Positions 35,925 through 46,404 of a DNA stretch of 64,000 nt are shown piece by piece (within the stretch, counting starts at the first letter, position 1; each line of letters starts with the position of its first letter). The position numbers and the translations under genes were made by a program. The notes under the pieces are model-generated. The model worked only from the letters and a program-made list of their open reading frames with translations, did no database searches and was not told the DNA's origin. Source of the DNA: Thalassotalea eurytherma. GTDB taxonomy: Bacteria > Pseudomonadota > Gammaproteobacteria > Enterobacterales > Alteromonadaceae. The DNA lies in the NCBI RefSeq assembly GCF_030161415.1, contig NZ_BSSU01000004.1, positions 1 through 64,000 of the forward strand, given 5' to 3'.

Positions 35925-38396
35925 TTTTTTTTTACTCGCTTGCTCAGCCACATACATTTGGTGTCTGAGCATGGCTTCTTTCGTTACATCAAACAGCTCA
36001 ACAATGCCAGCAACACTCCATATTTCTTGTTCTAACTGCTTTCCGCGGTGAATAGCATAAGAACCAATATAACTTAATTCAGGATTTAGAAAATCCATAT
36101 TCGGGCTATCTACACGTGATAACTTGGTTTGAATACAAAACAATTGACCACGTTTTAACGCTGTCGCGATAAACATATGACGTAATTTATCGGTACTTAG
36201 TTCAAGATCAAACTTGGTGATAACAGCCTTTTCTACAGATTTAACACTGGTATCTATCGATATGTATAACATGCCATGCTCAGGTAGATCTGACGATTGC
36301 AAACGCTTCAATGCTGTAGTCAACGCTTCAATCGCGCTCGTATGATTTAACAACGGGAATAGATTCACTTTCCTTGCTTGATCACTTAACCCACGACAAA
36401 CAGAAATAAAGTTATCGTTCTCATTATTAGAAACCATCAATTCGGTTTTATAACGGCTACCACTTGTTTGGACCAATAAATTGGGTATAACTAGCGCACG
36501 AGAATAAATGTTAAGTAACGCTTTACTTAAACCAGGAATGGTTAACGTATGTTCATCAACTTCTAACTTATCTTTATTTTTGTTGATTAATAACTTAAAG
36601 AACGTTCGTCCGATATGCTGATGTTGCTCAACATACACTTTCAAGTTGATAATGTTTTTCTTTTTATTGATACGTACCACTTCGTACGGTAATGCACTTA
36701 AATCAAAGGCTTTAGTGACTTTTTGCAGGTTTGGGAATGTTAATTTGACAACATCACCACGCTTTAAGAACGCCTCTCTATCTAGTAGAAGCTTCAACCC
36801 AGACATTGAAAAATCTTCAGAATTACCTTGCCATGTTACACCATCGACTTCGACAACCGCTGGTGTTTTATATCTAAAACGAGGCTCTGCACGTTGGTTT
36901 AAAAAACTAATACCAACAGTGTCTACACGGTTGTTTTCAACATTTCGTTTATGGCCAAATGACCTTAATTTCTTCTTATCAATATCGCTGTAATGATAGT
37001 TTTTATACTCTTCTTTGACGCTTTTACAAGTTAAGTCTTGAGCAACAATGCAATAAGGAATGGTGTCAATTTCTTCATAAACATCGCCCGAAGGTTCATC
37101 CATCAAATACTTATCTTTAACTGCTAACGAATTTGACAAGGTTAAGGTTGCGTGTGCACCTTTTTTGTCGACATCAAACAATTTAATTTCAGTCACTGCA
37201 AATGACTCTTTAGACGCCGCAAAGCCGATAAACTTGCGCATAAAATCTTTGTCTTGCTCAAGTTGCTTGTTATCTGCCGTATAGAAAAACTGTTGACCGT
37301 TGTTTTCATGAATAAAACTGTAAACTAATAGACTTTGGCCTATTTTGGTCGCCATACGCAAGCGAGCAATTCGCTCTTGGGTTAGTAAGCAGTTAATCGT
37401 CGAAAACTGACGTTCATCTTGCCAATACTGATAAAGTGCTTGGTTATTATGGCCAGTTAACGCATAAGTAGGTTGATATTTGCCATCAACCGTTTGGATA
37501 AATATTGGCAACTCATTAATCTTAGGTAAGACATATTGCTGATAGCTGCGCGCCTTAATTGCTGCGATGGTGTTATCAAGGTTGATCTTATAACGACGTT
37601 TATTACCTTGAATAAAGCCTTTCAAAAACTGCCTAAAGCCGTCTTTTTCTTGGCCGTTTTGATAAACGCGATCAAGTCCTACGAGTTGCACTTTATCAAT
37701 AACTTGTAGGTTTCTAATGGTGTAATCGAAGCTATTGTTTTTACCAAATTGAAATTCTTGTTCTAAGCCAACAAACTGTAAACTAATGATCTGGCCTATT
37801 TTCAAGTTTTGTTTTTCAGTAAGTCGTATTTTACAGCCATCAATGCTGATATCAGAGGTCGTTGATAACAACGTATTAGTAGAATCCACTTCAACTTTAA
37901 CAGCTATCGCAAAGTTCATACGTTCTTCTTTACGATTATAATAAGGGCCTAAACCGACAACATCTGCAGGGTATTGTGTTTTATCAAAAACGCGATCAGC
38001 ACTACCCATTTTACTGGTATCTGCTACTTGAGATTTTTCACGTTGGTAGATAACACGAAAATTATTATCAGTGTTTTTTACCGCTTCGTACACACCAAAG
38101 GTATATGCACCGTAGCTTGCAATACTTTCCTTAAACGTTTGAATGGCGACGTCATCAAGAAAATGTACCTTGCCGTCGTACTCAAACATTTTGCATTCGC
38201 CATCAACTAACCCTCGTAAATCAACTAAACGAGTACATGGTTGCGCTAAACGCTTGATTTCCATTTTCAATAAGAATCGATCACTCGTCGGCAGTTTTTT
38301 GGTCGCCGTATTATATTTGGCTTCAAAATCACCTTTAAACACTTGCCCACGGAATTGGTCAATGATGCGATTATATTTTGATAAGTCTTTTGACAT
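35916..38396 (-). CDS. large protein with two PilZ domains (cyclic-di-GMP receptor)
   Basis: 826 aa, without signal or membrane segment. The first PilZ domain carries R155-KEE-R159 and D182-x-S184-x-x-G187 (SDISIDGCKI). The second has RAEPR near residue 500 and DFSMSGLKL near 530. Both bear the RxxxR and D/NxSxxG motifs that bind cyclic-di-GMP. The remaining ~500 residues, including an N-terminal ~140 and C-terminal ~230, match nothing I recognise. The architecture is typical of an Alteromonadales-specific PilZ protein. The 3' end overlaps serB by 9 bases. Output partner unknown; the window also encodes a diguanylate cyclase and a degenerate HD-GYP. Confidence 0.85.
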   Translation of the reverse strand: MSKDLSKYNRIIDQFRGQVFKGDFEAKYNTATKKLPTSDRFLLKMEIKRLAQPCTRLVDLRGLVDGECKMFEYDGKVHFLDDVAIQTFKESIASYGAYTFGVYEAVKNTDNNFRVIYQREKSQVADTSKMGSADRVFDKTQYPADVVGLGPYYNRKEERMNFAIAVKVEVDSTNTLLSTTSDISIDGCKIRLTEKQNLKIGQIISLQFVGLEQEFQFGKNNSFDYTIRNLQVIDKVQLVGLDRVYQNGQEKDGFRQFLKGFIQGNKRRYKINLDNTIAAIKARSYQQYVLPKINELPIFIQTVDGKYQPTYALTGHNNQALYQYWQDERQFSTINCLLTQERIARLRMATKIGQSLLVYSFIHENNGQQFFYTADNKQLEQDKDFMRKFIGFAASKESFAVTEIKLFDVDKKGAHATLTLSNSLAVKDKYLMDEPSGDVYEEIDTIPYCIVAQDLTCKSVKEEYKNYHYSDIDKKKLRSFGHKRNVENNRVDTVGISFLNQRAEPRFRYKTPAVVEVDGVTWQGNSEDFSMSGLKLLLDREAFLKRGDVVKLTFPNLQKVTKAFDLSALPYEVVRINKKKNIINLKVYVEQHQHIGRTFFKLLINKNKDKLEVDEHTLTIPGLSKALLNIYSRALVIPNLLVQTSGSRYKTELMVSNNENDNFISVCRGLSDQARKVNLFPLLNHTSAIEALTTALKRLQSSDLPEHGMLYISIDTSVKSVEKAVITKFDLELSTDKLRHMFIATALKRGQLFCIQTKLSRVDSPNMDFLNPELSYIGSYAIHRGKQLEQEIWSVAGIVELFDVTKEAMLRHQMYVAEQASKKKLS

Positions 38397-38660
38397 TGCA
38401 CCCTAAATTTCTAAACAAATGAAAACACTTTCATTAATAAATATCCTACAAACCTAAGAATAACAATAAGCAAATTACGTACCTAGTATATTTTAATAGC
38501 CCATAAACCATGTTTTTACATAGTTAATTCAAGTTTTACTGCGTTAAAAACAGCTAAACGCTCCGTTTCGGCAATTCTTTGACACCTCATTTGCATATTG
38601 AAAGTGAAAAAGCGACACTAGCGCCATAAATACTCTCACAATAATTTAGGTAATAGCCGA

Positions 38661-40046
38661 ATGGCAAAAGCGGCAAAAATAGAGTTTGTATGTACCGATT
38701 GCGGTAAAAATTATACCCGTTGGCGTGGTCAGTGTGAATGTGGCGCGTGGAATACATTGGCTGAAATGAAAATCCCCGCCAATAGTAAGGCTTCAGGTAA
38801 AAAATCAGCAGCTGTAGCTGGTTACGCTGGTTTTTCAGGCGGTGGTTCTAAAAAGATTGACGAAATAGAGTCTTTAGAAGCCGAAAAACGTCCAACGACG
38901 ATTGGCGAGCTTGATCGTGTGCTAAGTGGTGGTGTAACAACAGGCTCAGTGAATATTATTTCAGGTGATCCCGGCGCAGGTAAAACCACCTTACTCTCAG
39001 CGCTTGTAGCTCACATGTCTCAAGATACTGCCTCATTATATTGTACCGCTGAAGAGTCATTATCGCAGTTTAAGAATCGCGTACAGCGACTTAAGTTGGA
39101 ATATAATTCAGACAACCTTTACCTGTTATCTGAAACCAGTGTAGAAGCTATTATTGAAGAGCTTGAAACCAATCAAATTAAATTTGCTGTTATTGACTCG
39201 ATACAAGCTGTTGTTACAGAGAATGCCAATGGCACTCCAGGCTCTCCTTCACAAGTTAAGAGCGCCGCACAAGCTTTAACTCAGTATTGTAAACAAAATA
39301 ACGTCACCATGTTTCTTATTGCCCACGTCAATAAAAACAATGAAATTGCAGGACCACAAACCTTAGTTCACATTGTAGATGCTTTGCTTCATATTGATAC
39401 CAATGACGGTCAAGTGCGAACATTACGAGCAAATAAGAACCGTTTTGGCGATATCGATACTGTTGGTATTTTCAAAATGACAGAGCGTGGCATGATAAGT
39501 GTTGATAACCCTAGTGAGATTTTTCTTTCGGGTTCAACGACAAGTTCCCCTGGTTCAGCAATTACCTGTATTCGTAAAGGTAACCGTAACCTTTTACTTG
39601 AGATACAGTGCCTTACAACTGAAATAGAATCTGAGTTTCCACAACGTGTTTGTGTTGGTTTAAATATGAATCGTGTAAAAATGCTAACAGGTATTTTGCG
39701 CAAGCATACTAAAACGAAAATATTCCACGATACCTTCTTCAATATTGTTGGCGGATTGAAAATTGATGAATCTGAAACCTGTATCGATTTAGCGTTGGTT
39801 ACCGCTTTGCTAAGCTCGTTAAATGATTTTGTCGTACCTCGTACAACGTGCATCATGGGTGAGCTGAGTTTAAATGGCGATGTGCGCCCAATTGATAGTG
39901 GTGTACCACGTGTAAAAGAAGCAGCTCAGCATGGCTTTGAACAAATTATTATTCCTCATCGAAATTATCATAAGTCGATGGAAACCGCTGGTGCCAAGAT
40001 CATACCAGTGAAAACTATCCACCAATTACTTGAAATCATTCAGTAA
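38661..40046 (+). CDS. radA: DNA repair protein RadA
   Basis: 461 aa. It has the N-terminal C4 zinc finger (CTDCGKNYTRWRGQCECG), a RecA-like ATPase with Walker A GDPGAGKTT, the RadA-specific KNRFG motif, and a C-terminal Lon-like domain (LNGDVRPIDSG). It drives branch migration in homologous recombination. The serB-radA proximity seen in other gammaproteobacteria is conserved, here with the PilZ gene between them. Confidence 0.97.
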   Translation: MAKAAKIEFVCTDCGKNYTRWRGQCECGAWNTLAEMKIPANSKASGKKSAAVAGYAGFSGGGSKKIDEIESLEAEKRPTTIGELDRVLSGGVTTGSVNIISGDPGAGKTTLLSALVAHMSQDTASLYCTAEESLSQFKNRVQRLKLEYNSDNLYLLSETSVEAIIEELETNQIKFAVIDSIQAVVTENANGTPGSPSQVKSAAQALTQYCKQNNVTMFLIAHVNKNNEIAGPQTLVHIVDALLHIDTNDGQVRTLRANKNRFGDIDTVGIFKMTERGMISVDNPSEIFLSGSTTSSPGSAITCIRKGNRNLLLEIQCLTTEIESEFPQRVCVGLNMNRVKMLTGILRKHTKTKIFHDTFFNIVGGLKIDESETCIDLALVTALLSSLNDFVVPRTTCIMGELSLNGDVRPIDSGVPRVKEAAQHGFEQIIIPHRNYHKSMETAGAKIIPVKTIHQLLEIIQ

Positions 40047-40080
40047 AAAGAAAACCTAACTGCTCTAGTTAGCGCGATAA

Positions 40081-40129
40081 AAAGCGACGTTTCGTTAAGC
40101 AACAATTAAACCTAACGAAACGTCGCTTT
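40081..40129 (+). terminator. long-stem hairpin downstream of radA
   Basis: A perfect 17-bp stem (AAAGCGACGTTTCGTTA with its complement) has a 15-base loop. The following TTTGTTTGC is T-rich but interrupted. It is probably the radA terminator. Confidence 0.7.
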
Positions 40130-40204
40130 GTTTGCTATTATTCGTCGAATTAGTAAAAACTAACAATCTTGATGTTGTTTAATCAATAAAGTTGGATACT
40201 CTCC

Positions 40205-42463
40205 ATGAATCATGTATTAAAAAAATTGGCTATGGGTGTTGGCGCAGTAACACTTAGCCTTTCAGCAGTTGCTCAAACAGATGCAACCACTTCAGTAGAA
40301 CAAGCCAAAGAGCTTACAATAGAGCGAATCTATTCTTCTCCGTCACTTAATGGCACGACGCCTAAGTCGTTACGTTTTTCACCTGATGGTGCACGTGTAA
40401 CTTACTTGCAAGGTAAAAAAGAAGATTTATATCGCTACGATTTATGGGAATATAATATAGCGACTAGTGAGAATCGCTTGCTAGTGGATTCTAAAGATAT
40501 TTTTGACGGTGTTGAAAACTTATCGGATGAAGAAAAAGCGCGTCGTGAACGCCAGCGAATTTATGGCTCTGGCATCATGGAATATAAATTTTCGAATGAC
40601 GGCAAAGCATTATTATTCCCGCTAAACGGTGATCTTTACTATTACAACTTATCAGATAAAAAAGCGAAACGTTTAACAGAAACAGCTGCTTTTGAAACCG
40701 ATGCTAAGTTTTCACCACAGGCAAATTATGTTTCATTTATTCGAGAGCAAAATATTTTTGCCATAGACATTGCTACCGGTAAAGAGCGCCAGCTAACGAA
40801 AACGGGTGGCGGTACGATTAAAAATGGCATGTCAGAATTTGTTGCGCAAGAAGAAATGGGCAGAATGACAGGCTATTGGTGGGCACCAGATGAACAGCAT
40901 ATTGCCTTTTTACATGTTGATGAGTCGCCAGTAAATATTGCAATTAGAAATGAAATATATGCAGAAGACATAAAACTTGTTGAGCAACGTTACCCTTACA
41001 CAGGAACGCCAAATGTTAAAATTAAGCTTGCTACCGTCAATTTAAAAAGCGAAAGAATTCGTTTTATCGATATCGGTGAAGAAGAAGACATTTATATCCC
41101 GCGTGTAAATTGGTTACCTAATGGCCAAGCATTAACGTACCAATGGCAATCACGAGATCAGAAAACGCTTAAACTCAATATGTACACGTTGAAAAAGCGT
41201 CGACAAACAACCTTATTAACAGAGACTTCTAACCACTGGATCAACCTACACGACGATCTACAGTTCTTAAGTGACAGCAGACGTTTTATATGGGCATCTG
41301 AGCGCAATGGTTACAAACACCTATATTTGTACAACACGAAAGGTGAACAGCTTGCACAGCTTACTGATGGTAAGTGGGTAGTCGATAACCTAAACGCCGT
41401 TGATGAAAAAGATGGCTGGGTGTACTTTTCTGGTCGAGCAGATACGCCACTTGAACGTCATTTATATAAGGCGCCACTAGATGGTAAATCGCCAGAGCAT
41501 GTCGTTCGTGTAACTAAACGAAACGGCTTTCACAGCATCGTGTTTTCAGGCAACCTAAAAACATATATTGATAAATTTTCGAATATCAATACGCCATCTC
41601 AAGTTAGCCTACACAAAATTAACGGCGAACATGTTACTTGGTTAGAAGAAAATAAAGTTGATACTAACCACCCTGTTGCACCTTACTACGATCAATTAGT
41701 GATGCCAGAATTTGGCACATTAAAATCGGACGATGAACAAGCGACCTTGTATTACAAACTTTATAAGCCTAAGCAATTAGTGCCTGGTAAGAAATACCCT
41801 GTTATTGTCAAAGTATATGGTGGTCCACATGCCCAACGTGTAACCAACAAATGGCAAGGTGCCGATATGATTCAATACATGGTGAATCAAGGCTACATTG
41901 TATTTCAACTTGATAACCGTGGCTCAAACTACCGTGGTACAGGCTTTGAATTCCCTATTTATGAAAACCTAGGTGATGTTGAAGTCACTGACCAAATTAC
42001 CGGTGTAAAATTTTTACGCAGCCTTAATTATGTTGACCCACAACGTATAGGTATTTACGGACACTCATACGGTGGCTACATGGCATTGATGAGCATGTTT
42101 AAAGCAGGTGAATACTTTCAAGCCGGCGTTTCAGGAGCACCGGTAACAGACTGGCGTTTGTATGACACTCACTACACCGAGCGTTACTTAAATCACCCTG
42201 AGGCTAACCCAGATGGTTATGAATCAAGCAGTGTTTTCCCATACGCCGCAGGTTTAAATGGCCCACTTATGGTTTACCATGGCATGGCTGACGACAACGT
42301 ACTGTTTACCAACACCACCAAGTTGATTAAAACGTTGCAAGATGAAAACAAAGTATTTGAGTTAATGACCTACCCGGGATCGAAGCACTCAATGCGAGGA
42401 AAGAAAGTCAAAGTTCATTTAAATAACACGATTATCGATTTCTTCAATCGTCATTTTAAATAA
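40205..42463 (+). CDS. dipeptidyl-peptidase IV-type serine peptidase (S9B)
   Basis: 752 aa with a Sec signal (ends near VAQ). The N-terminal beta-propeller carries the EE pair in FVAQEEMGRMTGYWW, which binds the free N-terminus of substrates in DPP IV. The C-terminal hydrolase has Ser621 in GHSYGGYMALM, Asp696 in HGMADDNV and His728 in SKHSM. It should release X-Pro or X-Ala dipeptides in the periplasm. Monocistronic, with a strong terminator. Confidence 0.95.
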   Translation: MNHVLKKLAMGVGAVTLSLSAVAQTDATTSVEQAKELTIERIYSSPSLNGTTPKSLRFSPDGARVTYLQGKKEDLYRYDLWEYNIATSENRLLVDSKDIFDGVENLSDEEKARRERQRIYGSGIMEYKFSNDGKALLFPLNGDLYYYNLSDKKAKRLTETAAFETDAKFSPQANYVSFIREQNIFAIDIATGKERQLTKTGGGTIKNGMSEFVAQEEMGRMTGYWWAPDEQHIAFLHVDESPVNIAIRNEIYAEDIKLVEQRYPYTGTPNVKIKLATVNLKSERIRFIDIGEEEDIYIPRVNWLPNGQALTYQWQSRDQKTLKLNMYTLKKRRQTTLLTETSNHWINLHDDLQFLSDSRRFIWASERNGYKHLYLYNTKGEQLAQLTDGKWVVDNLNAVDEKDGWVYFSGRADTPLERHLYKAPLDGKSPEHVVRVTKRNGFHSIVFSGNLKTYIDKFSNINTPSQVSLHKINGEHVTWLEENKVDTNHPVAPYYDQLVMPEFGTLKSDDEQATLYYKLYKPKQLVPGKKYPVIVKVYGGPHAQRVTNKWQGADMIQYMVNQGYIVFQLDNRGSNYRGTGFEFPIYENLGDVEVTDQITGVKFLRSLNYVDPQRIGIYGHSYGGYMALMSMFKAGEYFQAGVSGAPVTDWRLYDTHYTERYLNHPEANPDGYESSSVFPYAAGLNGPLMVYHGMADDNVLFTNTTKLIKTLQDENKVFELMTYPGSKHSMRGKKVKVHLNNTIIDFFNRHFK

Positions 42464-42473
42464 ACGAATGAAT

Positions 42474-42507
42474 AAAAAAGGCGGTCAGTTGACCGCCTTT
42501 TTTTTTT
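42474..42507 (+). terminator. terminator of the DPP IV gene
   Basis: The 14-bp stem AAAAAAGGCGGTCA / TGACCGCCTTTTTT has a 2-base loop and a T10 run ending at 42507. Confidence 0.95.
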
Positions 42508-42725
42508 ATTTAGACAAACGATAAATGAATTTATTTCGGTTATAAATTATTACTTTTTTATGACGATTATGTGTATGATGAATTGTCATATTTATGTGGC
42601 TGAATAATAAAAATAAACATCAGGCTACGTAAGCTGTTTTGAGTGTTTCCATTCAATTAATTGCTTCATTTTTTTTGCATTATTGCAAGGTATCCTGCTT
42701 GTTACTAAAACTTGGGATTTAATAG

Positions 42726-44732
42726 ATGAAAAATAGACCGTCTGTGGTACGTAAAGTACTAGTTTCTATTTCTGGCATAATTGCCGTAATCGCGATTGCT
42801 GTTGCCTATTTTGTAACATCAGAGCGCGCTACAAGTGTTGAGCAAACTGTTACACAAGAAATTCGCCGTGCTACACAACAAGCTGGCTACGGAATCCATG
42901 AATTTTTTAGAGAGCGTTCACGCGTTGTAACATCGTTGCAAGGCAACCCATTCATTAACGATTGGTTTGCTAATTATTCTCAGCGAGGTTCTGCCATTGA
43001 CAACGATTTACGCTACCAACAAATTGTTGCTCTCTTCAAATATGAATCTAAATTTGATCCGCAAATAAAATCAGTGTTTTATGCGCCTGCCGCAACGCAT
43101 GAATACTTTGACATAAATGGTCGCTACAATGATCCTAACTACTTTACGAGTAAACGCCCTTGGTGGTTTGAAGCGCTAGATAAAGATCGTTTATTTATCA
43201 CAAATCCAGAGATTGATGCAAACGATGGTTCTATCGTGACGTCAATTAAAACGACCGTCTATACGCCTTCTCGTCGCTTATTAGGTGTCTTAGGTATTGA
43301 TATATTAGCCTCAGAAATCAAGAGTGGTTTAATCGATAAAATGCACTACCAAAATGAAGGTTTTGGCTTTTTATTTACCGCAGATGGTCGCATTATTTCC
43401 TTCCCTGATGACGCTAATGACATAGATATGAGTAAACTGCCGACCTTAGATCAAGTTGATAACTTACTCTCACATGCCGACGGTTTTAAAGCGTTACTAA
43501 ATCAAAGTAAGCCACAAAAAGAATTACTCACTACAGTAAGTTTTAAAGGTGAAGAATACTTAGCCTTAATATCACCTATTATTGACGAGACTATGGCTCT
43601 GGATTGGCGTGTTGGCTTTATGGTGCCAATGCACGCAATCAATGATCCCGTAACGCAAACCACATATACTTCAATTGTGTCCGTTATTTTAGTTTTAGCA
43701 TTAACGTCAGGCGTAATATTCATTACCGTACAGCGCTTGTTAACAAAGCCATTAAAACGCATTACAGTGGCAATGGATGACATAGCAACTGGTGATGGCG
43801 ATTTAACCAAACGTATGGATATCAATACCAACGATGAGCTGGGTCAATTGAGTGAATCATTTAATACCTTTGTTGAAAACATTCAAAATATCATTACAAC
43901 CTGTAATAGCACGACACAAAAAGTACTATCAGAGTCAGACGATGTAAGTCACTTAGTCGATGACTTTTCATCAACTGTTGGCGCACAGAAAGGCTATATT
44001 GAGCAAATTGCTACTGCCGCCACACAAATGACACAAACAATTCACGGCATTTCTGATAACGCACAAACCTCGTTAGATTACGCAACCCAAGCAGCGCAAG
44101 AGTCTCAGGAAGGTAAACAACTTGCCAACAACGCCAATATTTTAATGAATGACTTAGCTGAAGAAGTGAGCCGTTCTACCGATGTTGTTAATGATCTTCA
44201 TAAAAACTCAGAATCTATTTCTGCAGTATTAGAAGTCATTAAAAACATCGCTGAGCAAACCAACTTGTTAGCACTTAACGCTGCGATTGAAGCTGCTCGT
44301 GCTGGTGAACAAGGCCGAGGCTTTGCCGTTGTTGCGGATGAGGTGAGAACATTGGCAAGCCGCACTCAAGACTCCACCGGCGATATTGAAAAAATCATTG
44401 TAAAATTACAAGAGTCTGCTGCTGGGGCAGTGGCTGCGATGAATATTGGCACAGAGAAAACGCATCAAGGTGTTACGGTTATTTCAAAAGTATCTGAAAA
44501 ACTAACACAGATTAATGAAGCTGTTGCACTGATTGAAGAGCAATCTAACGAAGCTGCATCAACAATCAAAGAACAAGCATCGGCTTCAGATGAAATTACC
44601 CAACAAACCATCGCGGTTAACGAACTTGCCGATCAAGCAGTAACACAAACAACTGATATGGCGAGCAAAAGCCAATCACAAAAAGCAGTTACCCTAGAAT
44701 TAACCGAGACAATCTCTCAGTTTAAGGTGTAA
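42726..44732 (+). CDS. methyl-accepting chemotaxis protein with dCache_1 sensor
   Basis: A 668-aa chemoreceptor. The N-terminal membrane segment is at about 10-30. The periplasmic dCache_1 domain has the family pattern ([30 protein letters not shown]). The second membrane segment (about 310-335) is followed by HAMP ([21 protein letters not shown]) and the signalling hairpin with [20 protein letters not shown]. In related proteins dCache_1 with this WW/YF...D pattern binds amino acids or similar small ligands. Standalone gene. Confidence 0.95.
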   Translation: MKNRPSVVRKVLVSISGIIAVIAIAVAYFVTSERATSVEQTVTQEIRRATQQAGYGIHEFFRERSRVVTSLQGNPFINDWFANYSQRGSAIDNDLRYQQIVALFKYESKFDPQIKSVFYAPAATHEYFDINGRYNDPNYFTSKRPWWFEALDKDRLFITNPEIDANDGSIVTSIKTTVYTPSRRLLGVLGIDILASEIKSGLIDKMHYQNEGFGFLFTADGRIISFPDDANDIDMSKLPTLDQVDNLLSHADGFKALLNQSKPQKELLTTVSFKGEEYLALISPIIDETMALDWRVGFMVPMHAINDPVTQTTYTSIVSVILVLALTSGVIFITVQRLLTKPLKRITVAMDDIATGDGDLTKRMDINTNDELGQLSESFNTFVENIQNIITTCNSTTQKVLSESDDVSHLVDDFSSTVGAQKGYIEQIATAATQMTQTIHGISDNAQTSLDYATQAAQESQEGKQLANNANILMNDLAEEVSRSTDVVNDLHKNSESISAVLEVIKNIAEQTNLLALNAAIEAARAGEQGRGFAVVADEVRTLASRTQDSTGDIEKIIVKLQESAAGAVAAMNIGTEKTHQGVTVISKVSEKLTQINEAVALIEEQSNEAASTIKEQASASDEITQQTIAVNELADQAVTQTTDMASKSQSQKAVTLELTETISQFKV

Positions 44733-44803
44733 TTAGTCCTATAAAGTTGTTAGGTGATAACGCTATAATACGTGTTTGTCACCTAGCCCTTTAACCTCAC
44801 TCT

Positions 44804-45211
44804 ATGAAGATATCTACTACTGTTGAACTAAACCTAGACGACGTTGAAACCTCAGCGATAAGAGCTCAAGGCGCAGGTGGCCAAAACGTCAATAAGGTTA
44901 GTTCAGCGATTCACCTTAGATTTGATATCAACAGCAGCTCTCTGCCAGATTTCTATAAAGAAAGGCTACTGACGCTAAAAGATAAACGCTTAACTAAAGA
45001 CGGCATCATCGTAATAAAGGCACAGCAATTTCGCACCCAAGAAAAAAATAGGGACGATGCAATTAATCGCTTAATTGAATTAATTAAAAGCGTTAACTTT
45101 GTTCAAAAAGCACGAAAGCAAACAAAGCCTACTCGCTCATCTGTGCGAAAACGATTAGATAGCAAAAAGCAGCGCTCTCAAGTGAAAGCGATGCGTGGAA
45201 AAGTTAAATAA
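44804..45211 (+). CDS. arfB: alternative ribosome-rescue factor ArfB (YaeJ)
   Basis: 135 aa. The release-factor catalytic motif is present as GAGGQNVNK (GGQ at about 25-27). A basic C-terminal tail (KQTKPTRSSVRKRLDSKKQR) enters the empty mRNA channel of stalled ribosomes. It hydrolyses peptidyl-tRNA on non-stop complexes without a codon. It converges on nagR with a 7-bp gap and no visible terminator. Confidence 0.95.
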   Translation: MKISTTVELNLDDVETSAIRAQGAGGQNVNKVSSAIHLRFDINSSSLPDFYKERLLTLKDKRLTKDGIIVIKAQQFRTQEKNRDDAINRLIELIKSVNFVQKARKQTKPTRSSVRKRLDSKKQRSQVKAMRGKVK

Positions 45212-45218
45212 CGTTAGA

Positions 45219-46235
45219 TTAAGCTGATTGAGCAGTAGAATCTCTCACGACGAGCTCTGGTGTAAACTGCTCTACCATGACCTGTTGATTTTGCTTCTTA
45301 GTTTCAGCAATAAGCAAGTTTGCAGCATTTTCAGCGATCTGTGCCGTTGGTTGGTTAGCCGTTGTTAACTTAGGCCAAGTTTGACGTGAGAATGGGCTAT
45401 TCTCAAAACCAGCAATAGAAAGTTGTTGTGGAATATCAATATTCATTAATCGCGCTGCAAATAGCGCCCCTGCTGCTATTTCATCGTTACATGAAAATAT
45501 CGCTGTCGGTTTATTGGTTAGCGACATGAGCTGCTTAGCACCTTCTACACCTGATTCGAAAGAGTACTCGCCGTCGACTACTAAACTCTCTTCAACTTCC
45601 AGTCCATTAGCCTGCATTGCTTCTTGATAACCATTAAATCGCTCTGCACTTGAATTATGAGCCTTACCACCGGCAAGAAATGCGACACGTTTATGACCTA
45701 AACCAATAAGGTGCTCAGTTATATCAAAAGCGGCTTTATGGTCATTCACCATGACACAGGGTGACAGCTCATCCGGCGCTATTTCGCCTGACATAATGCG
45801 GACAACTTTGACATCAAGGTGTGCTAAATGCGCAACAAACTCAGGATTTTCTGAAAATGGTGGAGTTAACACTATGCCTGCGATACGCGACATTTTAACC
45901 ATCAGTGTTATTTCATCGAGAATGTTTTTAGATTGCGCATTACAGGGATGAATAACCAACTCATAGCCTTTCGATTTACATGCCTTTAAAATACCGTTTT
46001 GCATGTCAATCACATAATAAGCGTTAGGGTTGTCATAGATAAAGGCAATAGAATATGACTTTGTACCCGCTAAATTTCGAGCAGCTAAATTAGGTTGATA
46101 GTCTAACGCAACAACAGATGCCATCACTTTTTCTTTCGTCGCCTCTCTAACAGACGGCTCATTATTCATCACACGCGAAACCGTTTTTATCGAAACGCCT
46201 GCATGCTTGGCAACATCATTGATTGTCGCTTTCAT
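45219..46235 (-). CDS. nagR: LacI-family repressor of GlcNAc utilisation, NagR
   Basis: 338 aa. The N-terminal helix-turn-helix (TINDVAKHAGVSIKTVSRVMN) and hinge are followed by a periplasmic-binding-like sensor domain. Four palindromes with the core TGACArCGyTGTCA stand at promoters of pgi, the TonB receptor and nagK. This matches the operator type I recall for the Alteromonadales LacI-type NagR. The gene diverges from pgi with one operator between them, so it is probably autoregulated. The effector is likely GlcNAc-6-phosphate or glucosamine-6-phosphate; this is inferred. Confidence 0.88.
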   Translation of the reverse strand: MKATINDVAKHAGVSIKTVSRVMNNEPSVREATKEKVMASVVALDYQPNLAARNLAGTKSYSIAFIYDNPNAYYVIDMQNGILKACKSKGYELVIHPCNAQSKNILDEITLMVKMSRIAGIVLTPPFSENPEFVAHLAHLDVKVVRIMSGEIAPDELSPCVMVNDHKAAFDITEHLIGLGHKRVAFLAGGKAHNSSAERFNGYQEAMQANGLEVEESLVVDGEYSFESGVEGAKQLMSLTNKPTAIFSCNDEIAAGALFAARLMNIDIPQQLSIAGFENSPFSRQTWPKLTTANQPTAQIAENAANLLIAETKKQNQQVMVEQFTPELVVRDSTAQSA

Positions 46236-46345
46236 TAAAAATTTAAACCTTTTTCTATTTTTTGTTTTTCTAACGCTAGCGCTAGGTTATTGGCATTTAT
46301 CAATAATCGCAACTGCCAAATACGATAATTATCTAACACCATCAT

Positions 46346-46361
46346 TTGACAGCGCTGTCAT
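46346..46361. promoter_or_regulatory. NagR operator between nagR and pgi
   Basis: TTGACAGCGCTGTCAT contains a perfect 14-bp palindrome (TGACAGCGCTGTCA, 46347-46360). It is 44 bases before the pgi start and 111 bases before the nagR start, so it can control both. Confidence 0.85.
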
Positions 46362-46404
46362 TTTAACTTAATTTGCTTGTATCATTTACTTTTTGGCAAC
46401 ACAT

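Noticed and set aside
39410-39856. 148-codon frame antisense to radA
   Set aside because: Lies wholly within the conserved RadA coding region and has no independent support.
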